DNA from: Anaerobiospirillum sp. NML120449
Lineage (GTDB): Bacteria > Pseudomonadota > Gammaproteobacteria > Enterobacterales > Succinivibrionaceae
Assembly: GCF_023051105.1 (NCBI RefSeq)
Contig: NZ_JALKIL010000034.1
Location: 1 to 52,095, forward strand
Direction: 5' to 3'
DNA length: 52,095 nt
The notes beneath the pieces are model-generated. The model saw only the letters and a list, made by a program, of their open reading frames with translations, was not told the DNA's origin and searched no databases. The first letter of the stretch is position 1, and each line of letters begins with the position of its first letter. The translations under genes were made by a program, and so were the position numbers. This document shows, in pieces, positions 34,706 through 43,339 of the stretch.

Positions 34706-37120
34706 TCAGAAGGAGCGGGCTGTGGTGTCCGGATTTTTCTCCTTGATAAACAGATAGAGCAGGCGGCCGCCCAGCAGAATGCTGGCGCAGGACAGCGAGA
34801 AGATAAACCCCAGCCAGAAGCCTTCGGCTCCCTCAAGGGCATCCCCCAGATAGCCATAACCAAGGGAGTAACCGACAGGCATACCGACAATCCAGTAGGC
34901 CACAATAGTCACAAGGAATATGGTGCGCGAATCCTTGAAGCCACGTAAGATACCGACAGCCATAACCTGCAGGGTCTCAGGGAAGAAGAACACCACGCAG
35001 TACATCATCAGTACCGGGGCCAGCAGGAGCACTTCAGCATCATCTGAGTACAGGGCCGCAATCTGCTCGCCCATGAAAAAGAGCACTGAGGCGCCAATGA
35101 CATAGAAGGCTACAGCAAGGCTGGTTGAACTTAAGGCGCGTTTGCGGGCTTGGGACCAGCTGTTGGTACCCATGGCCTCACCTACCTCAATTGAAGCGGT
35201 GGAGCTCAGGGCAATTGGCACTATGGCCAGCAGACCTGATACGTTCATGGCAATGGTATGGCTGGCCACTACTACAGGACCAAAAGGACTGAGCATGATG
35301 GCAACCAGGGAGAAACACAGAGTCTCAATCATGCCGGCAATACCAAGTGGCAGAGCCAGCTTGAGGAAAGCCAGGCACTGGGAGAAAGTTACCGGCTCCC
35401 AGCGGGTGTAAATACGTACTCTGGCAAAGGTTGGACTCTTTCTTACGTAATAAAGCATGCCCACAACAGTGAGATAAATGGACAGAGCGGTAGCTACACC
35501 ACAGCCCACGCCACCCAGGGCAGGCATACCAAGATGACCAAAGATAAAGATGTAATTAAGCGGGATATTTAAAATGAGGGCCATGCAGCCAAACATCAGG
35601 GTAGGACCTGTCTTGCCCAGTCCCTCCCAGTAGGCACGCAGCACGTTGAACATGGCAAAGCCCGGCATGGCAAGGCCTACAGCCACCAGATACCACTGAC
35701 CAATGCTGACCATGTCCTGATCAACACCTGGGAACATGCGGTAAACCAGCGGCACCAGCATGATGATGATGCCTGTGATTACGGCCAGAGCCACACAGCA
35801 GACAGTGGCAATCTGCATACGCAGCGCTACCTTGTGCAGATCACCATTGCCTGCCAGATTGGCAATCAGAGGATGAATGGCCAGAGCCATACCCACAACA
35901 AAGAGCTCTGATGGCCAGAAAATAGAGGATCCGATTGCTACACCGGAAAGTTCCAGAGTGCCGGCGGCACCGGCCATTACTGTATCCACCACGCCCATGG
36001 AGGTTGCGGCCAGCTGCCCCATGAACAGTGGCAGGAACAGGGAAAGGGTGTGAACAATTTGAGCAAAGAAAGTACGCTTAGCCAGTTTCTTTACCGGAGC
36101 AGAGCTGGCGGCCTTCTGGGCGGCTTTTACCGCAACATTACTGGCGACAGCTGCAGCTTTGGCAGCCACACGGGCTGTTGCCTGACCTGCCTGAGAGGCG
36201 GCACTGGCGGTAACCTTGCCGGCTTTGCCTGCCACAGTGGCTGTAACCACAGCCGCACGGGCTGCAGCCTTGACCACCGCAGCTGACCTGTCAGCACCGG
36301 GCTTTACCAGATTGAGCTCAGCACCTGTAGCATTGACATCAAAGGCAGCCTCACAAGCTACTCTGTCTGCTCCCTTCAGATCCCTGTCAGCTCCGCTCAG
36401 AGCCCTGACAGTATGAAGATCAGAGTGGAACTGGGCATCAGCGCTCTCAATGCAGGCACTGCTGGCTTTGCGGGATACGGGAGCGCCCGCCCTGACAGTA
36501 CTGCTCTTATCAGCGGCCACGGCTGCGGCCACAGCAAGCTGCTCAGGCTCAGCCACCACAGCGGCACTTTCAGCACCTGCACCATCGGCCGCACCGACTC
36601 TTTGAACAGCAGTACTTTCGGCACAGGCGGCTGACTCAACACAGTCACTGCCAGCCTCAGCGCCCACGGTGGCCGCAGCGGCATCAGCCGCTACTGCAGC
36701 AGAACCTGCAGCTGCAGTAAGGTTTGCAGCCGTGGCTTCAGCCGTAGCGGACGCGCCGGTCTGATTCTGAGCCTCATCATTTGAGGCAGATGGGGAAAGG
36801 GATGATGATCTGGTGGTGTCAACGTCGGCCCCGACCACACGTAAGCCGTGGTCGTCAGCCACTATCCGCACCTCAGGAGCTGCAGATTTGAGAGCGTCCT
36901 GAGATGCTGGGGCAGGCTTGTTAACTGCGCTGTTGGGAGCGCTGCCAGCACTGGCTGAAGACAGAGCTGCTTTTACCTGATTTTTGTAAGCCCTTGTTTT
37001 GACATTGGGAGCCACCAGGCTGGAGTTACCGACAACAGCGGTGCAGGAACGGGCCTGAAGAGCCCCTGAGCGCTTGTCTTTGACAGCACGGACTGCTGGA
37101 GAGGAAATAATCTTGCTCAT
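34706..37120 (-). CDS. MATE-family efflux transporter with 345-residue Ala-rich N-terminal extension
   Basis: Inner-membrane cation-coupled drug or metabolite exporter of the NorM branch. The start at 37120 is well supported: AAGGAGGT lies at 37126-37133, five bases away. The protein is therefore 804 residues, against about 450 usually. Residues 1-345 are soluble and low complexity: Ala/Ser/Glu-rich to about 210, then a Lys/Arg/Ala part (about 280-345, e.g. KAAARAAVVTATVAGKAGK) like a histone H1 tail. The MATE core starts at FFAQIVHTLSLFLPLFMGQ (about 351) and has about 12 membrane helices, with GVVDTVMAGAAG and the C-terminal half VVASHTIAMNVSGLLAIVP. Function of the extension is unknown. 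It converges with the LRAT gene. Confidence 0.88.
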   Translation of the reverse strand: MSKIISSPAVRAVKDKRSGALQARSCTAVVGNSSLVAPNVKTRAYKNQVKAALSSASAGSAPNSAVNKPAPASQDALKSAAPEVRIVADDHGLRVVGADVDTTRSSSLSPSASNDEAQNQTGASATAEATAANLTAAAGSAAVAADAAAATVGAEAGSDCVESAACAESTAVQRVGAADGAGAESAAVVAEPEQLAVAAAVAADKSSTVRAGAPVSRKASSACIESADAQFHSDLHTVRALSGADRDLKGADRVACEAAFDVNATGAELNLVKPGADRSAAVVKAAARAAVVTATVAGKAGKVTASAASQAGQATARVAAKAAAVASNVAVKAAQKAASSAPVKKLAKRTFFAQIVHTLSLFLPLFMGQLAATSMGVVDTVMAGAAGTLELSGVAIGSSIFWPSELFVVGMALAIHPLIANLAGNGDLHKVALRMQIATVCCVALAVITGIIIMLVPLVYRMFPGVDQDMVSIGQWYLVAVGLAMPGFAMFNVLRAYWEGLGKTGPTLMFGCMALILNIPLNYIFIFGHLGMPALGGVGCGVATALSIYLTVVGMLYYVRKSPTFARVRIYTRWEPVTFSQCLAFLKLALPLGIAGMIETLCFSLVAIMLSPFGPVVVASHTIAMNVSGLLAIVPIALSSTASIEVGEAMGTNSWSQARKRALSSTSLAVAFYVIGASVLFFMGEQIAALYSDDAEVLLLAPVLMMYCVVFFFPETLQVMAVGILRGFKDSRTIFLVTIVAYWIVGMPVGYSLGYGYLGDALEGAEGFWLGFIFSLSCASILLGGRLLYLFIKEKNPDTTARSF

Positions 37121-38217
37121 ACTTAACCTCCTTGTTTGTAAAGCAAGTTGGTAAGCAAGCAGGACCAGAGGCGTGGCACCGGGCAGGCTGGCTTAAGGTC
37201 CCCCGACAGGGAAGACCAGCCTCAGGTCACCCCGACAGGGAAAACCTGCCTGAGGTCAGACTGACGGGACAGGCTGGACCAGGGGCAGTCTGGCAGGCAC
37301 GCACCGGTGATATTGTCCGGTTCAGTCAGCATATACAAAGCTGGACTAAAAGGGCTGAGCGCGGCACAGCAGGAGGCAGGATATGCGCACTGCTGACAGA
37401 CTCAGGCCTTTTAAACCTGGCTGTACCTGTGAAGGTACATTTGTGGACGTGCTTAAGATTGATATCCGGGCTGAAGCCGGACAGAGAGATGAACTGTCGT
37501 AGCGCCTTTCAGCCCGTCAGCTGGAGCAAAATGTCTTCCCATAACTGACCTGTAACTTTCTTCCTTTGAGCACAGCCACAAGCTCCCTGAAAGACCTGCG
37601 GAGTCAGCGTATGTGTCAGCGTATGTGCCTGCGCCTGACCTTACGGCCCTACGGCGCTGCGCGCCTCAGATCCGGAGGCGGCACTGCCACAGGAGCACTC
37701 TCAGCATGAGTCCAGGGACGCGACACTGCCACAGGAGTATTGACTGCATAAGTCTCAGGCGGCGGCTTTGCTCAAAATCAGGCATAAAAGCTGGATACAG
37801 TTGTGCCTGATGACCTGTACCGTTAAGCACAGGCTGGATTTTATTTAGCTCAGGTATGTTCAGATTATTTTGCTTTGGCTGCCGGAGGGATGGTCATTCA
37901 GGATGCGAACGCACTCAGAGCGGTCCAGGGGCAAAAGCCAGACTGAAGCTGAAAAACACAGGAAGAGAGAATCAACACTGCTGAAATTTCAGACTGTCAG
38001 TGCTGAGCAGATTTTGTGGATCCTGAACTGTTCCCTGCCACGGAAAATCACAACTGCAAACTTGAATTGTAATTTCGCTGCGCACGATGCGCAGGGCAAA
38101 GAGCCAGATGCTCAAGCTTAAGCAGGTTACCACGGCAAAGAAAGATGATTCTGATGACTAACTGCGCCTGGTATTACTTGCTAAGTTAGAGTTCAGACTT
38201 TTTGAGATGCTGCCTGA

Positions 38218-38681
38218 ATAAACGTCTGCAACCACGGCATAAAGTCTAAGCGATGGCTGAATGGTCATGGTGACCACTGGTTCAGTCAGACAGAGGCGTT
38301 GACACGGCCCGCAGCGGCTGAGAAAAGTACCACTGCAGATCAGGAAGTGGTATGCCGCTTTGACATTGGTCGAAAAGAAGCTGGGCTTTTTGAGAGTTTG
38401 ACAGGTCAGGCGAGACGAACCTGTTAAAGCCCAGGGGGCTGCGGTGTTAGTTATCCTCAGGGTTTCACGGAACTTCTTACATGAAAAGGCCTCAGAGGGC
38501 TAACGCCATTGAGCGTGACCGCGCAGAATACGGCTGTATCCCGGGTCATACCCATAAGCACATACGAAAACAGTATGATGCCTGCCTGTGGTTCGTTGAG
38601 TACAACTTTACACATGCAAATTCAGCTTATCAGAGCAAAAAATCACTGGCAAGAGCGTATCACCACAAATCATTATCATAA
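38218..38681 (+). pseudogene. Possible remnant of an unidentified gene
   Basis: Two open stretches on the plus strand, 38218-38427 (70 codons, no ATG at the front) and 38481-38681 (66 codons), have varied composition unlike the surrounding low-complexity DNA. Stops separate them. Neither half is recognised; a decayed transposase is one guess. Confidence 0.25.
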
Positions 38682-38934
38682 AAAACTACACTGTATTATC
38701 CTGACAACAAGGCACCGCCACAGGCATTGACCTCCAGAAAAATCACCATAATTAAGGCATTTTACCCCTGAAATTACCGGCACACGGCGGCCTTGAGCAG
38801 CACTATGAAAGGACTAAAAAATCTGTATCTTAACCTGAGCCGCCCACAGACAAAACTGTCCAGCCGATTAACCTCAATTCAGGATTTAAGGCAGCAAAAC
38901 CCTCATTTAGCATTTTGTTGATTTTGTGATCTGC

Positions 38935-38950
38935 GTTACATATTTTTTAA
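38935..38950. promoter_or_regulatory. CRP-like site in an A/T-rich orphan promoter region
   Basis: TGTGA-TCTGCG-TTACA matches nine of ten consensus bases and is followed by TATTTTTTAATTTTTATC. The eleven bases TTGTGATCTGC and the A/T flank resemble the region upstream of the intact porin (14101-14111). No gene starts close by on either strand. Confidence 0.4.
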
Positions 38951-39470
38951 TTTTTATCAGAAAGGAAAAATCTTTAACCACCGCAAATTATCCCACACAC
39001 AGTCACAACGCCCATTTTTACGCCTGTTCTGCTCACCGCCACTACACTTTATCCCCCACATCTGGCCCGCCAGACACACTTTGATCATGCCCCTCCACCA
39101 GCTCCCAAAATCTGGCTATGCAGCCTCAAAAACGCAGAATCAGGGCAAATACACACAAATAAACATGCCTTAACTGTACTCATAAGCTGTACTGACCATC
39201 TCCATCACTTTCCCCTCATCCAGTCAGTCAACTCTACTCATACAAGGCACTCAGGCAGGACTGTTCATGCCGGTCTGCGCACGCCGGTACGTTCAAAGGC
39301 CTCTCCCAGCCGTCCAGTTTTAACCTCACGCCATGCATGGTCATATAACACAGCCATCGGACCTCAGCCCTGCACTACCCTGCCAAGCAAGCCATGCATG
39401 CCCTGCCCTGCAGCTCAGGCAGCCGTTCAGCACATTAAACTGCACTCAGGAGACTAAAAACAAAAAGCAG

Positions 39471-39501
39471 ACGTGCATATGTGCACATATATGCACATAT
39501 G
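39471..39501. repeat. 31-bp strictly alternating purine-pyrimidine tract
   Basis: From ACGTGCATATGTGCACATAT onward every base alternates purine and pyrimidine without exception. GTGCAC words continue to about 39530. Z-DNA or cruciform potential. Confidence 0.8.
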
Positions 39502-39904
39502 GTGCACACAACGCACACTTTGTGCACGTAAGGCACGTCAGGCTCAAAAGCTGGCTTTGAGCGTCACCTGTCCGTGCAGCTGCTCCTGCCCATGCACCTG
39601 CTCCTGCCTGTGCAGCTGCCACTGCCCCTGTACATATGCCATATGGCCATACCTGTTTCCCCCTCAGCGCGGGGAAGCAGTGCAGGTGGATCCGGACATG
39701 GGGCTGCTGGAAGGGCTGTCAACCGCCTGTTAGTGCTGCAGGAGGCTCCCCCTGGCTGATGGTATGGCAGGTCACATGAGCATGCCGGGCGGCGGTGGTG
39801 CAGGCCGCATTGGCTCGTGGTGAAATATTGATGCAATGCGCATGGCTGCTGTATGATGTGCTCAGTTTTCCGCTTTCTTGACGCTTTTATTCAGGAGTTC
39901 TGGC

Positions 39905-40543
39905 ATGCTCGACATTATGGCTATTCCCGTTACCCCTTTTGCACAGGAGTGCCGCATCCTGGCCCATCAGGAAACCAGTGATGCTGTTGTGGTAGACCCT
40001 GGTGGCGATGCTCAGGTGATTATTGGCGCACTCGAGCAGCAGGGACTTAAGCTCAAGGCCATTTTGCTTACCCATGGACATCTTGACCATGTAGGCGGTA
40101 CCAGAGCACTGCTGGATAAATTTCCTGAGGTAAAGGTCTATGGCCCGCACCGTGATGACGAATTCCTGCTGACTACACTTGCTCAGCAGGCCGCCATGTT
40201 CGGCATTGAAAACTCAGGCTCCTTTGAGTGCGAATATGTGGGTGACAATGAGGTGCTTAAACTCTTTCCTGACGCCTCATTTAAGGTACTGCACACTCCG
40301 GGACATACCCCAGGCGGCGTATGCTTCTACTGTGAAGAGGAGAACTTCGTGCTGGTAGGTGACACCCTGTTCCCGGGCTCCATTGGCCGTACTGACTTTC
40401 CGCGCGGCAATTTTGCTGACCTTGAGAACTCCATTAAAACCCGCCTTTACACCCTGCCTGAGAGCACCGACGTCATGTGCGGCCATATGGGTGATACCAC
40501 CATTGGCCAGGAAAAGAGCTCCAACCCTTACGTGCGCGGCTAA
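39905..40543 (+). CDS. Metallo-beta-lactamase-fold hydrolase, glyoxalase II-like (YcbL type)
   Basis: Cytosolic di-metal hydrolase, 212 residues. The start at 39905 is set by AGGAG at 39893-39897; the frame is open from 39878. Metal motifs are THGHLDHVGG (His57, His59, Asp61, His62), HTPGHTPGG (third-site His), VGDTLFPGSIGRTDF (bridging Asp) and a late CGHMGDTT His. This matches the short one-domain glyoxalase II-like proteins, which lack the C-terminal substrate domain of GloB. The real substrate is unproven; thioester hydrolysis is the family guess. It is followed by a perfect bidirectional terminator and the convergent phosphatase gene. Confidence 0.9.
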   Translation: MLDIMAIPVTPFAQECRILAHQETSDAVVVDPGGDAQVIIGALEQQGLKLKAILLTHGHLDHVGGTRALLDKFPEVKVYGPHRDDEFLLTTLAQQAAMFGIENSGSFECEYVGDNEVLKLFPDASFKVLHTPGHTPGGVCFYCEEENFVLVGDTLFPGSIGRTDFPRGNFADLENSIKTRLYTLPESTDVMCGHMGDTTIGQEKSSNPYVRG

Positions 40544-40912
40544 ACACCTCGCAATCCCCTGCAGCGCCCGCTCGCCCGCCGGCAAGGCAGGCTGGCCGAC
40601 AGGGCCTGCCTGTCCGGCCCTGCAGGCCAAGGTCCTGCGGCCGGGCCGTCATGGCAGCTGCGCCATGCTGCGCAAAAATAAAGGCACCTTGCCAGCAGGC
40701 AGGTGCCTTTATTTTTGCTCTTATGATTACACAGAAGCTGGTGCAGTGCAGCAGCCGCTGCTATGCAGCATCAATCCCTGTCATGCCTCAGGTCACTGCA
40801 GTTCATGATGTGAAGCTGTTTTGTCTGCCAGCAGGTTGCCTGAAGCCCGGCATCATCGTCTGTCAGGCCTGTGCCCGTAAATGATGAGCCCAGGTGTCCT
40901 GACAGCAGACAG
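40544..40912. other. Intergenic region between convergent genes
   Basis: 370 bp containing one strong bidirectional terminator (40672-40718) and G+C-rich sequence before it. No gene. Confidence 0.6.
40672..40718. terminator. Bidirectional terminator between the hydrolase and phosphatase genes
   Basis: GCAAAAATAAAGGCACCT (40672-40689) pairs over all 18 bases with 40701-40718 around an 11-base loop. A and T runs allow it to work for both converging genes. Confidence 0.92.
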
Positions 40913-41389
40913 TTACTTTTCCGGAACCATGCCGTTTTCAATCAGGGTCTGGTAGAAGGCCTCAAGACCTTCGGTGATGTCGTCACGGCAGGTTTCAAAA
41001 TCTCGGGTATACCATGGATCTGCCACCTCACAGCCCATGCGGCTGGAGAAGTCCAGGCACTTGTGTACCTTTTCCTCGCCATAGCCATTGAAGAGGCGGT
41101 CCAGATTACGCAGATTGTTATTGTCCATGACAATGATGAAATCGTAATTGTCCATGTCCTTGCGGGTAATCTGACGGGCTCTTTTCTTTGACGGATCAAT
41201 GCCCATGGACTCAAGCATGGCATAGACAGGTGGATAGACCTTGCTGCCGATTTCCTCCTGAGAAGTAGCAGCCGAGGCAATCTCAAAGAGCTTGCTCTGG
41301 CCCCTGTCAGCAGTCATCTTCTTAAAAAGAAACTCTGCCATGGGAGATCTGCAGATATTGCCATGACATACAAAGAGTACTTTGATCAT
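40913..41389 (-). CDS. Low-molecular-weight protein-tyrosine phosphatase
   Basis: Cytosolic phosphatase, 158 residues. The start at 41389 is preferred because AAGGACAGGG precedes it and the family begins directly with the P-loop; the frame extends spuriously to 41536. The P-loop CHGNICRS holds Cys8 (nucleophile) and Arg14. The general-acid loop is DPWYTRDFETC (Asp-Pro). IVMDNNNLRNLDRL is another family segment. In Gram-negative bacteria such enzymes often act with tyrosine kinases in polysaccharide export, but no kinase or export gene is adjacent. This form is closer to stand-alone YfkJ/LMW-PTP types. Substrate unknown. Confidence 0.93.
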   Translation of the reverse strand: MIKVLFVCHGNICRSPMAEFLFKKMTADRGQSKLFEIASAATSQEEIGSKVYPPVYAMLESMGIDPSKKRARQITRKDMDNYDFIIVMDNNNLRNLDRLFNGYGEEKVHKCLDFSSRMGCEVADPWYTRDFETCRDDITEGLEAFYQTLIENGMVPEK

Positions 41390-41612
41390 TACCCTGTCCT
41401 TGCTCAAATACCAAAGTCGATCCATACCGGACAGTACGGAACTCAATCCCGGAAATTGTACCCTATTATGACTGCAGCTGCCATAAACAGGCCCTTTGTG
41501 CCCGCAGCATCTGCCTCCAGAGGCAGCCTGCAGCATGCAGGCCGCAGCAGGCTGCCTGGGGCGGCTGGCGGCGGCACCGGGCAGAGCACCTTATTACCAG
41601 ACACAGGTACAG

Positions 41613-41652
41613 GCAGGCCCGGTCCCCTTTGGGGGAGACCGGGCCTGCTGTT
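41613..41652 (+). terminator. Terminator-like hairpin downstream of thrC
   Basis: GCAGGCCCGGTC pairs perfectly with GACCGGGCCTGC, with CCC/GGG pairs further in, followed by TGTTTT on the plus strand. The T run faces plus although the neighbouring genes are on minus, so its role for thrABC is uncertain. Confidence 0.5.
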
Positions 41653-41671
41653 TTGCTGCTCAGGGCATCAT

Positions 41672-41773
41672 GGGCTGAGGTGCGGCCTCAGGGGTTACCT
41701 CAGTTGGGCTGAGGTGCGGCCTCAGGGGTTACCTCAGATGGGCTGAGCTGTGCCTGATGGGTCGCCTCAGGTG
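41672..41773. repeat. Tandem repeat, 34-bp unit, 3 copies
   Basis: GGGCTGAGGTGCGGCCTCAG plus GGGTTACCTCAGNT starts at 41672 and 41706 with identical bodies. A diverged third unit starts at 41740. Each unit contains CTGAGG/CCTCAG inverted words. Confidence 0.88.
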
Positions 41774-41794
41774 TGGCCTGAGAGCTGGCGCAGA

Positions 41795-43090
41795 TTAGCG
41801 GGCCAGCTTGAGCTCGTCGAGCATATAGCTCTTCAGGGTGGCAAAATCAGCCTCCATGAGCTTCTTGTGACGCTCAAGGTTCATGCGGTCAGCAAGGGCT
41901 TTTGGCAGAGGCAGATCAATGCCCAGGGTGGCGTCGACTTCTTCCTTGAACTTGGCAGGATGTGCAGTACCCAGGAAGATACCGACCTCACCGTCCTTGA
42001 GACTGGAGCTTAAGACCTTGTGAGCAACAGAGGCATGAGGCTCAAGAATATAGCCAGTGCTCTGATACAGGGCCTTCATATTGGCGCGGGTTTCATCATC
42101 AGATACGGATCCGCAGTCAAACTCGCTTAAGGACCAGCCCATGAGCCTGCACAGGGCCTCAACACGTGGCCAGTTGTTTGGACGGCTGATGTCCATGGCA
42201 TTGGAAATGGTGGCAATGGTCTTGTGTGGCTCCCAGTTACCGCTCTTAAGGTAGCGTGGCACAGTGTCATTGGCATTGCAGGCAATGACAAAGCGGGACT
42301 TGAGGCCCAGAGCACGGGCAATCAGACCTGCAGTAATATTACCGAAGTTACCGCAAGGTACAGCAAAGACAACCTTGTCACGATGGGCTTCATCAAGCTG
42401 AGCTACTGCCTCGAAGTAGTAGCATACCTGAGCCAGCAGACGGCTGATGTTGATGGAATTGGCGCTGTTAAGTCCTACAGCCTTCTTGAAGTCCAGATCA
42501 TCAAATGCAGTCTTGACCATGTCCTGACAGTTGTCAAAAGGAGAGCTGACCTCAACGGCATGGATGTTCTCACCTAAAGTAGCAATCAGGCTCTCCTGCA
42601 GCGGAGATACCATGCCCTTTGGATAGAGCACTACTACGTTAATCTTGTCCTGACGGTAGAAAGCATCAGCTACAGCCGCGCCGGTATCACCGGAGGTGGC
42701 GGTGAGAATGGTGCAGCGCTCATCACCAATAACAGATGAGAGCACACGGGCCATGAAACGGGCGCCAAAATCCTTGAAAGCAAGGGAAGGACCATGGAAA
42801 AGCTCAAGGCAGAAAGTACGGTCATCGGCCTTTACCAGAGGAGCTTTAAAGTTGAAGGCATCAGCAATAATAGCCTCCAGCTCCGGCATTTCATCAGAGC
42901 CAATCAGATGACGTAATACCTTCTGGGAGCGGGTTACCAGATCCATGGCCAGCAGATCCTTAATCTGCTCAGGGGTAAAAGGCTCGACCTTTTCCATAAA
43001 GAACAGGCCCTGCTCACGGCCAATACCCTGTCTGACAGCCTGGGAGAAAGAAACACGCTCTGAGGAGTCTTTTAAATTTACTAATTCCAC
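41795..43090 (-). CDS. thrC: Threonine synthase
   Basis: PLP enzyme that converts O-phosphohomoserine to threonine, the last step of the pathway. Length 431 is typical of the Gram-negative type. The start is GTG at 43090, with GAGG about 9 bases upstream. LAFKDFGARFMARVL carries the PLP lysine (Lys106). TATSGDTGAAVADAF and AVPCGNFGNITAGLI are the phosphate- and pyridine-binding segments. It is the third gene of thrABC, but 249 bp lie between the thrB stop and this start. That spacer contains a near-perfect inverted repeat and G+C-rich sequence, so thrC may be partly uncoupled from thrAB. Confidence 0.96.
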   Translation of the reverse strand: MELVNLKDSSERVSFSQAVRQGIGREQGLFFMEKVEPFTPEQIKDLLAMDLVTRSQKVLRHLIGSDEMPELEAIIADAFNFKAPLVKADDRTFCLELFHGPSLAFKDFGARFMARVLSSVIGDERCTILTATSGDTGAAVADAFYRQDKINVVVLYPKGMVSPLQESLIATLGENIHAVEVSSPFDNCQDMVKTAFDDLDFKKAVGLNSANSINISRLLAQVCYYFEAVAQLDEAHRDKVVFAVPCGNFGNITAGLIARALGLKSRFVIACNANDTVPRYLKSGNWEPHKTIATISNAMDISRPNNWPRVEALCRLMGWSLSEFDCGSVSDDETRANMKALYQSTGYILEPHASVAHKVLSSSLKDGEVGIFLGTAHPAKFKEEVDATLGIDLPLPKALADRMNLERHKKLMEADFATLKSYMLDELKLAR

Positions 43091-43131
43091 TACTACAGTC
43101 CTCGCGCCCTGAGGCGCTCTCTATCTTGTAC

Positions 43132-43195
43132 GGTACCATGACCTGCTGCCGGCAGCGTCTATTGCTGCCCGATCATTCCTGCAGGTTATGGTACC
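43132..43195 (-). promoter_or_regulatory. Inverted repeat in the thrB-thrC spacer
   Basis: GGTACCATGACCTGC (43132-43146) pairs with GCAGGTTATGGTACC (43181-43195) with one mismatch around a 34-base loop. It lies 40-105 bases upstream of the thrC start in the thrABC transcript, so it could form an mRNA stem that affects thrC expression or mRNA ends. Confidence 0.5.
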
Positions 43196-43339
43196 TGGTT
43201 AATTCTGTGCTTAATATTGCCTCTGTCTGGCCTTCAGCCCAGGCTGCCGCTGCCCAGGCTCCCTGGCAGCGCGCCTGGGCGGCCGGGGCGGAGCCTGACC
43301 GGTGCCGCGCACGGCACGGGCGGCAGGTGGTGCTGGCCG

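Larger units (their letters stand above)
37121..39904. other. Long non-coding or decayed region, 2.8 kb
   Basis: No intact gene. The part at 37190-37290 has about three 29-bp repeats with CCCGACAGGGAA. Frames at 38218-38427 (reading KSKRWLNGHGDHWFSQTEAL) and 38481-38681 (reading IRKQYDACLWFVEYNFTH) have protein-like composition but no start signals, and may be remnants of a broken gene. An A/T-rich promoter-like stretch lies at 38885-38990 with a CRP-like site (38935). An alternating purine-pyrimidine tract is at 39471-39501. A loose CTGCTCCTGCC-type repeat is at 39560-39630. Confidence 0.45.
41390..41794. other. Intergenic region downstream of thrC
   Basis: About 400 bp without gene, holding a strong hairpin (41613-41652) and a 34-bp tandem repeat (41672-41773). 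Confidence 0.55.
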
